A DNA stretch of 64,000 bases from Duganella guangzhouensis (lineage in GTDB: Bacteria; Pseudomonadota; Gammaproteobacteria; Burkholderiales; Burkholderiaceae_D), in the NCBI RefSeq assembly GCF_009674535.1, contig NZ_WKJK01000008.1:1-64000 (forward strand), given 5' to 3'. Below are positions 1 to 9,334 of this stretch, piece by piece. Position 1 is the stretch's first letter. Each line of letters opens with the position of its first letter. The position numbers and the translations under genes were made by a program. The notes under the pieces were generated by a model. It saw only the letters and a list, made by a program, of their open reading frames with translations, did no database searches and had not been told where the DNA came from.

Positions 1-297
1 GGCGTTGGCGACGTTGGCGTTGGCCGCTGCCGCGCCGGGCCTGGCGGCGCTTGCGGCAGCGTTGGGCGCGGCATCGGCGTTGGCCAGCGCGACCCAGCAG
101 CCGATGTCGATCACCGGCACCGGCTGGCCATCCACCGCCAGCAGGCCGAGCAGCGCGCCGTGGCGGCGCGGCAGCGGCGTGTATTCTGGCGGCGCCGCCA
201 GCGCGCGTTCCACGCGGGCGGCCGGGATGCCGATGCGGGCGGCGCCGATGCGCACCACCACTTGCGGCGCCAGGCCGCTATCGTCGCGGGCGTTCAT
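1..297 (-). CDS. CheW-like chemotaxis coupling protein (3' end outside window)
   Basis: Reading leftward from the ATG at 297-295 there are 99 open codons up to the window edge, so only the N-terminal part is visible. The protein starts MNARDDSGLAPQVVVRIGAA and continues with ARIGIPAARVERAL, the block LPRRHGALLGLLAVDGQPV and VPVIDIG, the order and spacing of a CheW beta-barrel. CheW-type proteins bridge receptors to the CheA kinase. The tail seen here becomes an Ala/Asn-rich linker, unlike minimal CheW, so a longer protein is possible. The start lies one base after the stop of the receptor gene (TGATATG), so translation is probably coupled. Confidence 0.72.
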   Translation of the reverse strand, partial: MNARDDSGLAPQVVVRIGAARIGIPAARVERALAAPPEYTPLPRRHGALLGLLAVDGQPVPVIDIGCWVALANADAAPNAAASAARPGAAAANANVANA

Positions 298-298
298 A

Positions 299-2755
299 TC
301 AGTTCTTGGCAGCGGTCATGCGTTCCAGATCCTGCAGCAGCAGGGCGACGTCGCTGGTGGCCGAGGCCTGCGCGGCGGTCGACTGGTGGATGCTGGCGAT
401 CGATTCGCGCGTGGTCACCACCGATTTGACGATGCGCGCGAACGCCGCCTCGACTTCGCTCGACAACCGGCCGCCCTCGTCGACGCGGCTGACGGTCTGG
501 TTGATCAGCTTGGCGATCTCGCGCGCCGCGCCGGCCGATTTCTCGGCCAGCTTGCGCACTTCGTTGGCCACCACCGAGAAGCCCTTGCCATGCTCGCCGG
601 CGCGCGCCGCCTCGATCGCGGCGTTGAACGCCAGCAGATGGGTCTGGGCGGCGATGTCGCCGATCGCGTCGACGATTTCGTGCACTTCGCCGGACGAGGT
701 CTGGATCGCCTGGTTGGCGGCGCGCGCCGATTCCACCAGCTGGCCGCCCTCGTGCGCCTCGTTCTGGGTCTGGCCGGCCAGGCCGCTGGAGCGCTCGGAA
801 CCGCGGGCGATTTCGTTGATCGAGTTGGTCAGCCCGTTCAGCAGCTGGGTGATGGCTTGCACTTTCTGCGTGATGGCTTGTTCGCGCTGCACCTGGTCGG
901 TGATGTCCATGGCGAACTTGACCACCTTGTAGGGCTTGCCGTTGAAGTCGAGGATCGGGTTGTAGGTGGCCAGGATCCACACCTCGGCGCCATGGCGGGC
1001 GCGGCGCAGGAAGCGGCCCGACTGGTACATGCCCTGCGCCAGATTGGCCCAGAAGTGGCGGTATTCGCTGCTTTGTACCAGCGCCGGCGCGCAGAACATG
1101 CTGTGGTGCTGGCCCAGCACGTCGTCGGCGGTGTAGCCCAGCGTGCGCAGGAAGTTGTCGTTGGCCGAGATCACCTGGCCGCGCAGGTCGAACTCGATCA
1201 CCGCCTGCGAGCGGCCGATCGCGTCCAGCTTGCCCTTGATGTCGGCGTGCATGCGCTTTTGCTCGGTGATGTCGGTGGCGAACTTGACCACCTTGTACGG
1301 TTTGCCGTCGCCGTCGAAGATCGGATTGTACGAGGCCAGGATCCAGATGTCCTTGCCGCTCTTGCTGCGGCGGTGGAATTCGCCGGCGTGAAATTCGCCG
1401 CGTGCCAGCCGCTCCCAGAAGGTCAGGTAGTCGGTCGAGTGGGCGTATTCGGCGTCGCAGAACATGCGGTGGTGCTGGCCCTTGATTTCGTCCAGCTGGT
1501 AGCCGACCACGGCCAGGAAGTTGTCGTTGGCGCTCAGCACCCGGCCCTGCAGGTCGAACTCGATCACCGCCTGCACCCGGTCCATGGCGGCGTTGCGGCC
1601 GGCGTATTCGGCGTTGCGCAGCTTGGTCTCGGTGATGTCGGTGGCGAACTTGACCACCTTGATCGGGCGGCCCTCGTCGTCCAGGATCGGATTGTAGGAG
1701 GCCTGGATCCAGATCGGCCGGCCATCCTTGGTCACGCGCTTGTATTCGCCGGCGTGGTAGCCGCCGCCGGCCAGGTGGCGCCAGAAGCTGTGGTATTCGG
1801 TCGACTGGGTGAAGGCTGGCTCGCACAGCAGGTCGTGCGAGCGGCCGATCAATTCTTCGCGGCTGTAGCCGAAGGCGTCGAGGAAGTTGTCGTTGACTTG
1901 CATGACGCGGCCTTCCAGGTCGAACTCGATCACGGCCTGGGCCCGGTTCAGCGCCGCCACCTTGCCTTCGAATTCCAGGTTGCCGTGGATGATGGTGGTG
2001 ATGTCGGACGCGTATTCGACGATCTTCAGCGGCTGGCCATCCGGCCCCAGCACGGCGTTGAACGAGGCGCTGATCCAGATGCGGCGGCCGTCCTTGGTGC
2101 GGCGGCGGAATTTGCCGACCTGGCAGCCGCCGGCCGCCAGCTGGCGCCAGAAGTCGGCGTAGTCTTCCGACTGCACGTCGTCGCGGTCGCAGAACAGGCG
2201 GTGGTGCTTGCCCACCACTTCGCTGGCGCTATAGCCGTAGATGGCGCTGAAATTGTCGTTGGCGGACAGGATGGTGCCGTCGGTATTAAACTCCATCACC
2301 GCGTGCACGCGGTCGATGGCGGACATCTTGCCTTCGTGGTCGGCGGCGCGGGTTTTCGGCTCGGTGACGTCGACCGCCAGCTGGATCACCTTGATCACCT
2401 TGCCGTCGTCGTCCAGCACCGGGTTGTAGGAGCCATACAGCCACAACGGCTTGCCAGCGCTGCTCAGGCGCACGCACACGCCCTGCTTCTCGACCTCGCC
2501 CAGCGCCAGCCGGCGCCACAGCTCGCCATATGCCTCGGAATGGATGTATTCCTGGCTGCACAAGATGCGATGATCGCGGCCGACCAGCTGCTCGCGCGAG
2601 TAGCCAACGATGTCGAGGAAATTCTGGTTGGCGTCGAGCACGCGCCCGTCCGGATCGTATTCGATCACGCCCTGGGTCAGGTCGATGGCGGTGGCAATCG
2701 CGGCGGCGCGTTGCAATGCGGCGGCCGGCGCCGCAGTCGCGGAAAGATCGGTCAT
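299..2755 (-). CDS. Soluble methyl-accepting chemotaxis protein with five tandem PAS domains
   Basis: This 818-residue protein has no transmembrane segment. Five PAS domains of about 122 residues fill roughly residues 20-630. Each has a version of the V(I/M)EFD...G.VL.ANDNFL...GY core, and each ends with a PAC-type D(I/V)TE segment. The C-terminal 190 residues are a receptor signalling domain with the hairpin tip [18 protein letters not shown] followed by [16 protein letters not shown]. It should signal from the cytoplasm to CheA/CheW in response to a ligand, redox state or cofactor sensed by the PAS array. The tip has H and F where [18 protein letters not shown] is usual. The CheW-like gene follows after one base. 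Confidence 0.9.
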   Translation of the reverse strand: MTDLSATAAPAAALQRAAAIATAIDLTQGVIEYDPDGRVLDANQNFLDIVGYSREQLVGRDHRILCSQEYIHSEAYGELWRRLALGEVEKQGVCVRLSSAGKPLWLYGSYNPVLDDDGKVIKVIQLAVDVTEPKTRAADHEGKMSAIDRVHAVMEFNTDGTILSANDNFSAIYGYSASEVVGKHHRLFCDRDDVQSEDYADFWRQLAAGGCQVGKFRRRTKDGRRIWISASFNAVLGPDGQPLKIVEYASDITTIIHGNLEFEGKVAALNRAQAVIEFDLEGRVMQVNDNFLDAFGYSREELIGRSHDLLCEPAFTQSTEYHSFWRHLAGGGYHAGEYKRVTKDGRPIWIQASYNPILDDEGRPIKVVKFATDITETKLRNAEYAGRNAAMDRVQAVIEFDLQGRVLSANDNFLAVVGYQLDEIKGQHHRMFCDAEYAHSTDYLTFWERLARGEFHAGEFHRRSKSGKDIWILASYNPIFDGDGKPYKVVKFATDITEQKRMHADIKGKLDAIGRSQAVIEFDLRGQVISANDNFLRTLGYTADDVLGQHHSMFCAPALVQSSEYRHFWANLAQGMYQSGRFLRRARHGAEVWILATYNPILDFNGKPYKVVKFAMDITDQVQREQAITQKVQAITQLLNGLTNSINEIARGSERSSGLAGQTQNEAHEGGQLVESARAANQAIQTSSGEVHEIVDAIGDIAAQTHLLAFNAAIEAARAGEHGKGFSVVANEVRKLAEKSAGAAREIAKLINQTVSRVDEGGRLSSEVEAAFARIVKSVVTTRESIASIHQSTAAQASATSDVALLLQDLERMTAAKN
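890..2700 (-). repeat. Five tandem copies of a 366-bp PAS-coding unit
   Basis: Equivalent bases of the PAS unit (the TGATGTC/TGACGTC block before the conserved aspartate region) fall at 901, 1267, 1633, 1999 and 2365, exactly 366 bp (122 codons) apart each time. Units at 901, 1267 and 1633 share long identical stretches, such as GGCGAACTTGACCACCTTG, and the two at 1999 and 2365 are more diverged. This is internal duplication within one coding sequence. The limits given are approximate. Confidence 0.85.
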
Positions 2756-3010
2756 GGTGGTTTGGTCCTGAGAGAGCCCGGGATGTCACGATGAAAGAGC
2801 AGTGATCCGGAGCGACGGCGCGATGTGGCGCTCGGTTGGGGCCGGCAGGCGGGGGATGGGGCGCAGCGGCGGGGGATGTCGTAATGTAACCGCGACGTTG
2901 GCGTGAGGCAAGAAAATTTTAACTATGAGAGCGATGGCCGCGATTGGCGGTCATGCGGCGGCGACGGCGATGCGGCGGCCCTGCGGCGACGCTGTGCCGC
3001 CACGTCCGCC

Positions 3011-3247
3011 TCAGCGCGCGCTGGCGCGTCGGCTGCCGCTACGGTGGCTACGACTCTTGCGGCGCGAGGCCGAGCGCTTCACCGGCCGGTGCTGATATTT
3101 TTTAGTTTCACCGCTCTCGGCACGCTGCTTGTTGACGATGCGCGCCGCCACCTCGTCCTCGCGGCCCGGGTAGCGGCCTTCCTGCTTGAACTTTTTTTCA
3201 AGCTTGCTATATTCGCGCTCGCGTTTGGGGCTGGCTCCGCGTGGCAT
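3011..3247 (-). CDS. Small basic hypothetical protein (KREREY/'plasmid stabilisation'-type)
   Basis: A 78-residue very basic protein starting MPRGASPKREREYSKLEKKF, with a central EDEVAARIVNKQRAESGETKK block and an Arg/Ser-rich tail. Proteins of this form are common in Burkholderiales and are usually labelled plasmid stabilisation protein without experimental support; I recall that label from general knowledge and cannot verify it here. GGAGG stands seven bases before the ATG. The basic tail suggests nucleic-acid binding, which is inference. It ends the minus-strand run that begins at 9334, after an 81-bp gap. Confidence 0.72.
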   Translation of the reverse strand: MPRGASPKREREYSKLEKKFKQEGRYPGREDEVAARIVNKQRAESGETKKYQHRPVKRSASRRKSRSHRSGSRRASAR

Positions 3248-3328
3248 GATGGCCTCCGTGCAAAATGGACGCTTCGATCATGCCCGCGCGGCGCGCGGCG
3301 GTAAGTGCGTTGACTAACGCTGAGCCGC

Positions 3329-3676
3329 TTACTGGCGCGCCGTGTAGAGCGCTTGCGCCAGCAGCACGTAGAGCAGGAACAAGATGCCGCAGCACACCAC
3401 GTAGGTCGATTGCGCAAACGCGGCGTAGGCGAAGATCAGGTTCAGCACCAGGTCGCCGGCAAAGAACAGCAGCGACAGCATGCGCACGTTGACGCCGACC
3501 CGGCCGCCCTCGAAGCTGACGCCGATGGCCAGCGCCAGCGTGCTGGCCAGGAAGGCAAACGCGCCGACGCCGATGGTGCCCTTCATGGCGTTGCTGTCGA
3601 TCGAGACCAGCCCGAACGTCAGCAGGCCGGCGATCAGCAGGGCGATTAATAAGTTGACTGCGTGGATGCGCATCAT
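3329..3676 (-). CDS. Four-helix integral membrane protein of unknown function
   Basis: The protein is 115 residues from the ATGATG at 3676-3671. The longer reading upstream overlaps the GYF gene and is Gly/Ala/Arg-rich, so I reject it. Four hydrophobic stretches are visible: VNLLIALLIAGLLTFGLV, FAFLASTLALAIGVSF, MLSLLFFAGDLVLNLIFAY and VCCGILFLLYVLLAQAL. I do not recognise a family. The first ATG overlaps the stop of the upstream GYF-domain gene, which indicates coupling and a shared membrane job with the SPFH/GYF proteins. Confidence 0.72.
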   Translation of the reverse strand: MMRIHAVNLLIALLIAGLLTFGLVSIDSNAMKGTIGVGAFAFLASTLALAIGVSFEGGRVGVNVRMLSLLFFAGDLVLNLIFAYAAFAQSTYVVCCGILFLLYVLLAQALYTARQ

Positions 3677-4029
3677 GCTCCTTCCGAGGGAAATGGGGGT
3701 GGCGCCAAGGCCACCAGCCGCAGCACGTCGGCCACCTGCTCGGCCAGCTGCCACTGGGCCATGCCGGGCTTCCAGACATGGCTTTGTTTGGTGAGCTTGC
3801 CGGCCACGATCAGTTGCAACAGCTCGCGCTCGCTGAAGGGGCCGGCCGGTTTGCCGTCCAGCAGCACGTGGTATAGCCGCGCCAGCGCGCTCAACGGCGC
3901 GGTGTGGGAACCGGGGATGTGGGTCTGGCGCAGCGCTTCCTGCATCGATTCGCTCATCTGGCGCGCGATCGCCACGCCCATGCCGAATTCGACCAGCCGC
4001 TGCACCGAATAAAAGTTATCGTCGCTCAT
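3673..4029 (-). CDS. GYF_2-type domain protein
   Basis: This 118-residue protein has an N-terminal segment, SVQRLVEFGMGVAIARQMSE, and a C-terminal GYF_2-like module: YHVLLDGKPAGPFSERELLQL, then LTKQSHVWKPGMAQWQLAEQV. GYF modules bind proline-rich peptides. The same module type ends the neighbouring SPFH protein, whose tail is proline-rich, so the two may bind each other (inference). GGAG precedes the ATG by about seven bases. It overlaps the start of the downstream membrane protein. Confidence 0.8.
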   Translation of the reverse strand: MSDDNFYSVQRLVEFGMGVAIARQMSESMQEALRQTHIPGSHTAPLSALARLYHVLLDGKPAGPFSERELLQLIVAGKLTKQSHVWKPGMAQWQLAEQVADVLRLVALAPPPFPSEGA

Positions 4030-4044
4030 GTCGGCTCCGGTTGC

Positions 4045-5388
4045 TTACAGCGCGGGTGGTGGCGGTGGTGGTGGCGGCACCGGCGGCTGGGCCGCCGCGA
4101 ACAGCGGCGCCAGTTCGGCCACCTGGCCGGCCAGTTCCCAGTTGGCCATGCCGGCCTTCCACACATGCTGTTGCGGCGTCAGCTGGCCGCCGCGCGCCTG
4201 CTCCTGCAGCTGGACCAGATTGAATGGCCCGGTGCTGACGCCATTGACGCTGACGTTGTACAGCGTTTGCGGTGGTGGCGGCGGTTGCTGCATGGTCTGG
4301 CCGGCCGCGGTCATCATATTGGCCATCTGGCCGCCCATGACGCCGCCCACCGCCATGCCGGTCATCATGCCGACCGGGTTGAAACCGCCACCGCCGCCCA
4401 GCGGCATCGCGCTCATGTCGCCCAGGCTGGCGGCGGCGGCGCTCAGCACCTGGGTCTGCTGGTTGATCTGGTGTGCCGCCAGGTGCTGGCTCTGGGTCTG
4501 CAAGGTCTGGAAGCGTTCGCTGGCCTCGCGCTGGATGCGCATGGTTTCCGCCATGTTGATGGCGTTGATTTCCTGGGTCTGGTCCAGATTGCGCAGGCTG
4601 ACTTCGTTCTGCTTCTGGCGCATGGCGATTTCCAGATCGGCGGTGATGCTGCGCAGTTGCTGGTATTCGTGGGTTTCCTTGTCGACTTCGATGGTGGCGA
4701 GGTCGAAGCGCACCAGGTTGACGCCGAAATCGTCCTTGAACGCCTGCGCCAGTCGCGGCGCGATCAGGTCGTTAATTTCCAGCAGCTTGCGCTCGATCTG
4801 CAGCACCGGCATGCCGTGGTCGGCCGGGATGTTGCTGATGATGCCTTTGACGTATTTCAGCACCGCGTCGCGCACCAGCACACGGAATTGCTCCAGGTCG
4901 AAGTTGACCAGGCGGTGCAGCTTGATGAAGGCGCGGTAGTCGGTGATGCTGAACTTGATCGCGCCGCGCGCCGCCATGCGCACCGGGAAGTCCATGAAGC
5001 GCGGATCGAACACGTCGAAATACGGCACGCCGAACGGCAAGTCCTGCTGGCCCTGCAGGTTGATGAAGTACACCTCGGCCTGGAACGGGCTCTGGCCGGC
5101 ATAGGCCAGGCCGATCAGGTTGGAGATGATGGGGAAGTTGGCGGTCTTGATGGTTTCGTCGAACGGTCCCTCGATGAAGTCCTGGGTGGCGCCGTCCTGT
5201 TGCTTGTAGACGAACACCGCCACCTCGCCATCCTTGACGCGCAGGCTGCTGCCCCAGCGGATGGCGTTTTCCTTGTTGGTGCTGTTGGCGGCGCCGCTCG
5301 GGCGCCACTTCCAGATCAGGTATTTTTCTTCGTCGCAGCGGATCACGTCCAGCATGCCGCCTTCATTTTTTTTGCCAAAAAAACCCAT
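4045..5388 (-). CDS. SPFH-domain (YdjI/virion-core-like) protein with C-terminal GYF_2 module
   Basis: A 447-residue protein. Residues 1-240 form an SPFH/band-7-like domain (MGFFGKKNEGGMLDVIRC start, IEGPFDETIKTANFPII, DPRFMDFPVRMAARG). Residues 240-305 are a helical, probably coiled segment; 320-390 is a Gly/Met-rich linker. Residues 391-440 are a GYF_2 module (YNVSVNGVSTGPFNLVQLQE, HVWKAGMANWELAGQV), followed by a polyproline tail. SPFH proteins form large rings on membranes, and this subgroup is often paired with zinc-ribbon partners such as the gene just upstream. AAGGA precedes the ATG. The real role is unknown. Confidence 0.85.
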   Translation of the reverse strand: MGFFGKKNEGGMLDVIRCDEEKYLIWKWRPSGAANSTNKENAIRWGSSLRVKDGEVAVFVYKQQDGATQDFIEGPFDETIKTANFPIISNLIGLAYAGQSPFQAEVYFINLQGQQDLPFGVPYFDVFDPRFMDFPVRMAARGAIKFSITDYRAFIKLHRLVNFDLEQFRVLVRDAVLKYVKGIISNIPADHGMPVLQIERKLLEINDLIAPRLAQAFKDDFGVNLVRFDLATIEVDKETHEYQQLRSITADLEIAMRQKQNEVSLRNLDQTQEINAINMAETMRIQREASERFQTLQTQSQHLAAHQINQQTQVLSAAAASLGDMSAMPLGGGGGFNPVGMMTGMAVGGVMGGQMANMMTAAGQTMQQPPPPPQTLYNVSVNGVSTGPFNLVQLQEQARGGQLTPQQHVWKAGMANWELAGQVAELAPLFAAAQPPVPPPPPPPPAL

Positions 5389-5416
5389 GTCCAGTCGTCC
5401 TTTACTTATCTGGTGC

Positions 5417-6382
5417 TTACCACTTCTTTTCGACTTCGCGGGCTTTTTCCTTGTCGGCCGCGATGCGGGCCACTTCGGCGCTCTTTTGCTCGGTCGCGAC
5501 TTTTTCCGCCGTGGCGCGCTCGGCGGCGGCGTTGACGGCGGCTTGTTCGGCCGCGACCGCGCCGGCGATCAGCGCGCTCAGCTCGGCGCGCTTGCCGTCC
5601 CACAGGCTGCGCGCCTGCTGGTTGTCGCTCTGCTTGCAGCTGCCGTCGGCCAGTTCCCAGCGCAGCTTGGCGGCGGCGGTCTGGGCCGCGCTGTAGTTTT
5701 TGCCGCGGTACTGCTGGTCGGCCTCGCCGGCGACGATGCGCAGACGCGCGCTCTCGTCGTGCGCGGCCTGCACGTACTGGTCTTCGCACTGCTGCGCCTT
5801 GTGGCTGTCCAGTTGCGAGCTGACCACGCCGATCCCGCCCAGAATCACCACGCCGCCCAGCAGCGCGAACAGCAGCGGGTTGCGCTTGGCCTTGATCTGC
5901 AAGTCCTGGCCGACGCTGCTTTGCAGGCTGGCTTCGACGCGGTCGAACTCGGCCAGCGCGGCGGCGTCGTTGCGGTAGGCGTTGCGGGCGCGGTTCAGCA
6001 CTTCGAGGAATTTGCTGCGCCAATCCTCCAGGTTGGGATCGGGCTGCACGCTGGCGACGATTTTGGGCTGGATGAAGAACATCAGCTGTTGCAAGTCTTC
6101 GCGCGAATTCGGCACCGGGAAGTCGCGGATCACGCGCGCGCGCTTGGTGACGATGGCTTGCTCGCGGTGGCGGCCCTTGAGGCCGCGTTCATCGGCTTCG
6201 CGCTCGATGTCCTCGAAGCGCTGGGTCAGCGCCAGGATCGAGCGGTTGGCTTCGATATCGGTAAATTCATGCCCGCAGGCCTCGCAGGCCGAGACAAATG
6301 CCGCCAGTTGGGCGCCGCAGCTGGGACACTTGTGGATCGCGCCGCGCTTTTGCGTGGCCGGGCTGTCGGACATCTGATTCAT
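5417..6382 (-). CDS. Zinc-ribbon, single-pass membrane protein with coiled-coil tail
   Basis: The start is placed at the ATG 6382-6380 (MNQMSDSPATQ), which has AGGAA upstream; the longer reading has no ribosome site. The 321-residue protein has a zinc ribbon near its N-terminus (CPSCGAQLAAFVSACEACG), a helical cytoplasmic stretch, one membrane helix (NPLLFALLGGVVILGGIGVV) and a periplasmic part with a long Ala/Glu/Lys-rich coiled coil (AEQAAVNAAAERATAEKVAT and on). No enzyme motif is visible. It lies 28 bp upstream of the SPFH gene, so the two are probably made together. Confidence 0.78.
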   Translation of the reverse strand: MNQMSDSPATQKRGAIHKCPSCGAQLAAFVSACEACGHEFTDIEANRSILALTQRFEDIEREADERGLKGRHREQAIVTKRARVIRDFPVPNSREDLQQLMFFIQPKIVASVQPDPNLEDWRSKFLEVLNRARNAYRNDAAALAEFDRVEASLQSSVGQDLQIKAKRNPLLFALLGGVVILGGIGVVSSQLDSHKAQQCEDQYVQAAHDESARLRIVAGEADQQYRGKNYSAAQTAAAKLRWELADGSCKQSDNQQARSLWDGKRAELSALIAGAVAAEQAAVNAAAERATAEKVATEQKSAEVARIAADKEKAREVEKKW

Positions 6383-6451
6383 GGTGGTTCCTGATGGTGG
6401 GGTGGCGACATGCGCCGGGAGCGGCCACGGCCGCCCCACGGCGGGACGGGA

Positions 6452-7069
6452 TTACAGCAGGCTGGTGGCGTCGGCCGGAATCTCGATCTTGTTTTCCTTG
6501 GCGAAGTCGAGCGAGCGCTTGAGCGTGTTTTTCAGCGAGCTCATGTTGTCAGGCAGCGACTTCACCACGTAGGCGGCGGCAGCGGCGCCGGCGCCCAGCG
6601 AGCTGACGCTCGGCTTGAAGCCTTTGACGTCGCCGGCCACCCCGGTGTAGCTCTTGATGCCTTTGACCAGGTCAACCAGGCCCAGCGTGTAATTCTTTTT
6701 GCTTTCCGCCGACAGCGCGACCTTGTTGCCGCTCATGGCGGCGTCCAGCGCCTTGCTGTTGTCGGTCTGCACCTGGGCCGCGTCCTGCATGCTGGACACG
6801 GTGGCGCCGGTGGTCAGGTTCTTGGCCGCCAGCTCGGTCTTGTCGGCCTGGTCTTTCAGCCCCAGCGCCTTGAGGAAGTTGACGTCCGCGCTCATGACTT
6901 GCTGGGTGCCGCCGACATAGCTTTTCACCAGCGATTCCGCGCTGACGCTGCCGCTGCTGCTGTTGCCGCCGCCCAGCGCTTTGCTCAAGCCGCCCAACTG
7001 GGCGTGCGCCGGCACGGCCATTGCCGCGATTGCCATGGCCACCACGGCCGCCATCATTTTGCTGCTCAT
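6452..7069 (-). CDS. Exported hypothetical protein
   Basis: A 205-residue protein with a clear Sec signal peptide (MMAAVVAMAIAAMAVPAHAQ, cleavage after AHA). The mature part is Ser/Ala/Lys-rich, mostly helical, with no cysteine pairs and no motif that I recognise. GGAGAGGG precedes the ATG. It sits 70 bp from the neighbours on both sides in the same orientation and is probably part of the same transcript as the SPFH/GYF genes. The function is unknown. Confidence 0.75.
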   Translation of the reverse strand: MSSKMMAAVVAMAIAAMAVPAHAQLGGLSKALGGGNSSSGSVSAESLVKSYVGGTQQVMSADVNFLKALGLKDQADKTELAAKNLTTGATVSSMQDAAQVQTDNSKALDAAMSGNKVALSAESKKNYTLGLVDLVKGIKSYTGVAGDVKGFKPSVSSLGAGAAAAAYVVKSLPDNMSSLKNTLKRSLDFAKENKIEIPADATSLL

Positions 7070-7139
7070 AGATCCCTCTCCTGCCGACTTATCAGATACA
7101 GCGCGCCCCGTCAGCTGGTGAGCGCGCCCGTGAGAATCG

Positions 7140-8174
7140 TTATTGCACGCCGGCGGCGTTGAGGCGGCTGATCACCTCGCGCGTGGCGAGCGTGGCGGCG
7201 TCTTTCAAACCCTTGTCGCGCGCCATCGCGTTGTCCGGCGCCACCCCGTACAGCTGCACCGCCGGCACCGAGGCCACTTCGCGCGGGAAATTGCCGCGCA
7301 AGTCCAGCACCCTGGCCGTGACCGTGACCGCGACCCGCGCCAGGCCGCTGACCGGGTCCTTGTCCACCGCGCCGACGTCCAGCGTGGCGGTGACGAAGAA
7401 CGGCACCCGGTTCTTGCGCAGCGTGGCCACCACCGCGCGCTGGGTGGCCGGCGCCAGGTCGTTACCGGCCGAGAAATCCTTGCTCGCGGTCTTGAAATCG
7501 CTGTCGCTGATGACGAACGAGGAATCGGTGGCCTCGAAGCCGCCCTGCGAGAACTGGCTGCTGATGGCGGTGCTGGCGTTGGTCAGCGGCAGCAGGCGGA
7601 AATTGACCTCGTCGGCCTTTTGCTGGCTGCTGCCGCCGCTTTCGACTTGCAGCGCGGCGCGCTGGGTGCCCTTGGCGCTGCCGCTGTTGGTGGCTTCGGC
7701 CTCGACCCGCTTGAGCACGCGGGCCTCGAAGCTGCGCACGCTGGCCGCCTCGCGGCCGACGAACAGATACACCAGTTGCGACTTCTCGCCGTGCGCCGCC
7801 TTGCTGACGTTGCTGGCCGAGCGCAGCAGGATATTCAGCTTGGTCAGGCTGAGGTCGCCACGGATGGCGACCGAATATTTGCGCAGGCTGGTCTGGTCCT
7901 GCTCGTTGATGACCACGGTGTTGCTGATGTATTTCTCGATGTTTTCCTGGATCTTGTCCTGCACCGCCGCGAAGTTCTGCATTTCAGCCTCGCCGCGCTC
8001 GTCGAAGTAATGTTCGATGGCGGCCATCTGCGCCTTGACGTAGGCGCTTTCCTTCAGTTCCGGAGTGGGGGTGCTGGTATAGGTCACGGTGCCCACGCCC
8101 TTGACCTGCACCACTTGCGCCGCCGCCAGCAGCGGGCACACCAACAGCATCAGCATCCACAGGCTTTTTTTCAT
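7140..8174 (-). CDS. Exported hypothetical protein (344 aa)
   Basis: The N-terminus MKKSLWMLMLLVCPLLAAAQ is a signal peptide. The mature protein opens with VVQVKGVGTVTYTSTPTPELKE, then AYVKAQMAAIEHYF, a layout seen in periplasmic or outer-membrane assembly proteins where a repeated A..A...AI helix follows a beta strand. The C-terminal half contains beta-rich segments (VPFFVTATLDVG, VAVTVTARVLDLRGNFPREV). I cannot name a family. Its ATG overlaps the stop of the upstream gene (ATGA), so the two are coupled. Confidence 0.75.
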   Translation of the reverse strand: MKKSLWMLMLLVCPLLAAAQVVQVKGVGTVTYTSTPTPELKESAYVKAQMAAIEHYFDERGEAEMQNFAAVQDKIQENIEKYISNTVVINEQDQTSLRKYSVAIRGDLSLTKLNILLRSASNVSKAAHGEKSQLVYLFVGREAASVRSFEARVLKRVEAEATNSGSAKGTQRAALQVESGGSSQQKADEVNFRLLPLTNASTAISSQFSQGGFEATDSSFVISDSDFKTASKDFSAGNDLAPATQRAVVATLRKNRVPFFVTATLDVGAVDKDPVSGLARVAVTVTARVLDLRGNFPREVASVPAVQLYGVAPDNAMARDKGLKDAATLATREVISRLNAAGVQ

Positions 8175-9334
8175 TTAATCTTCCTTAAGGTGTCACGCGC
8201 AACAGCCATTTGCGCCTCGATATCCTTGGCCGAGGCCGCGGTTTTGATCCATGCCGCGGCGGGCTGCGCCAGCGCGTCGGCAAACTTGGTGTACAGGCCG
8301 CGCACCGCGTCCTGGTAGGCCGAGAAGTCGTCGCTATTGACCTGCCCGGTCGGCAACACGGCGACTTCGCCGTTCTTCAGGTCGGTCTGGATGAAGGCGG
8401 TATTCATCAGCGGCTCCGAAAAGCCCAGCGACATATAGGCGCCGTACACATAGGTGGTGCTGACGCTGGTTTCGGCGGTCTTCAGCTTGGCGAATTTGTT
8501 CAGCTTGATGTCGAACACATAGTCGCCGGACGGCAGCGTCAGCTTGATGTCGTCGCCGTTTTCCAGCCGCAGCGACATCACGCCGCCGGTGTGGCCGATG
8601 CTGCTCGGCAGCATCGACAGTCCCAGCCGCGACGACAGCACCGAGCCCAGGGTGTCGGCCAGCATGGCTTGCACCGTGGCCGGGTTGTTGCGCAGGATTT
8701 CGGGGAAGGCGGCCAGCGCTTCGGCGCTGACCTCGCCCTTGCGCACTTGCAGGGTGCGGACGTTGTCGCCCGGCAGGGTGGCGCGCTGCAGGCACTGGGC
8801 GAACTGCGAGATCAAGCCTTTTTCATCCGGACGGCGGATCAGATTGTCGACAAAACCGCTCAGGCGTTCTTCGCTCGGCGCTTGCGTGGTGGCGTCGAAC
8901 AGCACCACGTTGACCGGGCAGTTGCGGACGATGGTCTGATTTTTATAATCAAATATCAGCGTGTCGGCACGCAGATTGACAAAGGTCTTGTAATAATTCC
9001 CGTAATGCTCGGTCACCACGGTTTCACCGGTTAACACCAGCGCCGCCATTAATGCGCGGTCGGCCTGCAGATTCACCATGCCGGCACGGGTAAAGTGGAA
9101 TTGCGGGTTATTAATCGCACCGGCTTTTTCCGCCACCATCGCGGAATAACGCTCCTGGATATTCTCCGATCCCTGGCGCAGCGTGAACAGGCGATAGGCC
9201 CGCGGGAAGCGCTGCGCGGCACTCTGAAAATCGCCGGCAAAGGCAAATCCGGCGACGGAAACATCGGTGGCCCACGCTTGGCAGGAAAAACACAGCATCC
9301 CTAGCAGGAACGATATTATTTTAGTGATTTTCAT
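8171..9334 (-). CDS. Exported hypothetical protein (387 aa), first gene of the SPFH/GYF run
   Basis: I take the ATG at 9334-9332 because MKITKIISFLLGMLCFSCQA begins a proper signal peptide; the longer reading adds twelve unlikely residues. The mature protein includes GDDIKLTLPSGDYVFDIKLN and an aromatic-rich segment (SVSTTYVYGAYMSLGF), suggesting a beta-rich envelope protein. No known family is recognised. Its stop overlaps the next ATG by four bases. It is the first gene after the AT-rich region at 9335-9588, so that region should carry the operon promoter. Confidence 0.72.
   Translation of the reverse strand: MKITKIISFLLGMLCFSCQAWATDVSVAGFAFAGDFQSAAQRFPRAYRLFTLRQGSENIQERYSAMVAEKAGAINNPQFHFTRAGMVNLQADRALMAALVLTGETVVTEHYGNYYKTFVNLRADTLIFDYKNQTIVRNCPVNVVLFDATTQAPSEERLSGFVDNLIRRPDEKGLISQFAQCLQRATLPGDNVRTLQVRKGEVSAEALAAFPEILRNNPATVQAMLADTLGSVLSSRLGLSMLPSSIGHTGGVMSLRLENGDDIKLTLPSGDYVFDIKLNKFAKLKTAETSVSTTYVYGAYMSLGFSEPLMNTAFIQTDLKNGEVAVLPTGQVNSDDFSAYQDAVRGLYTKFADALAQPAAAWIKTAASAKDIEAQMAVARDTLRKIK

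Noticed and set aside
5..2794. A 929-codon open frame on the plus strand
   Set aside because: It is antisense to the five-PAS receptor and CheW-like gene, which carry clear domain motifs; long antisense frames are common in GC-rich DNA.
2756..3010. A small plus-strand gene between the receptor and the small basic protein (open frame at 2903-3304)
   Set aside because: Its translation is low-complexity and Ala/Arg-rich, and it runs antisense over the better-supported basic protein; I see only an upstream region for the receptor here.
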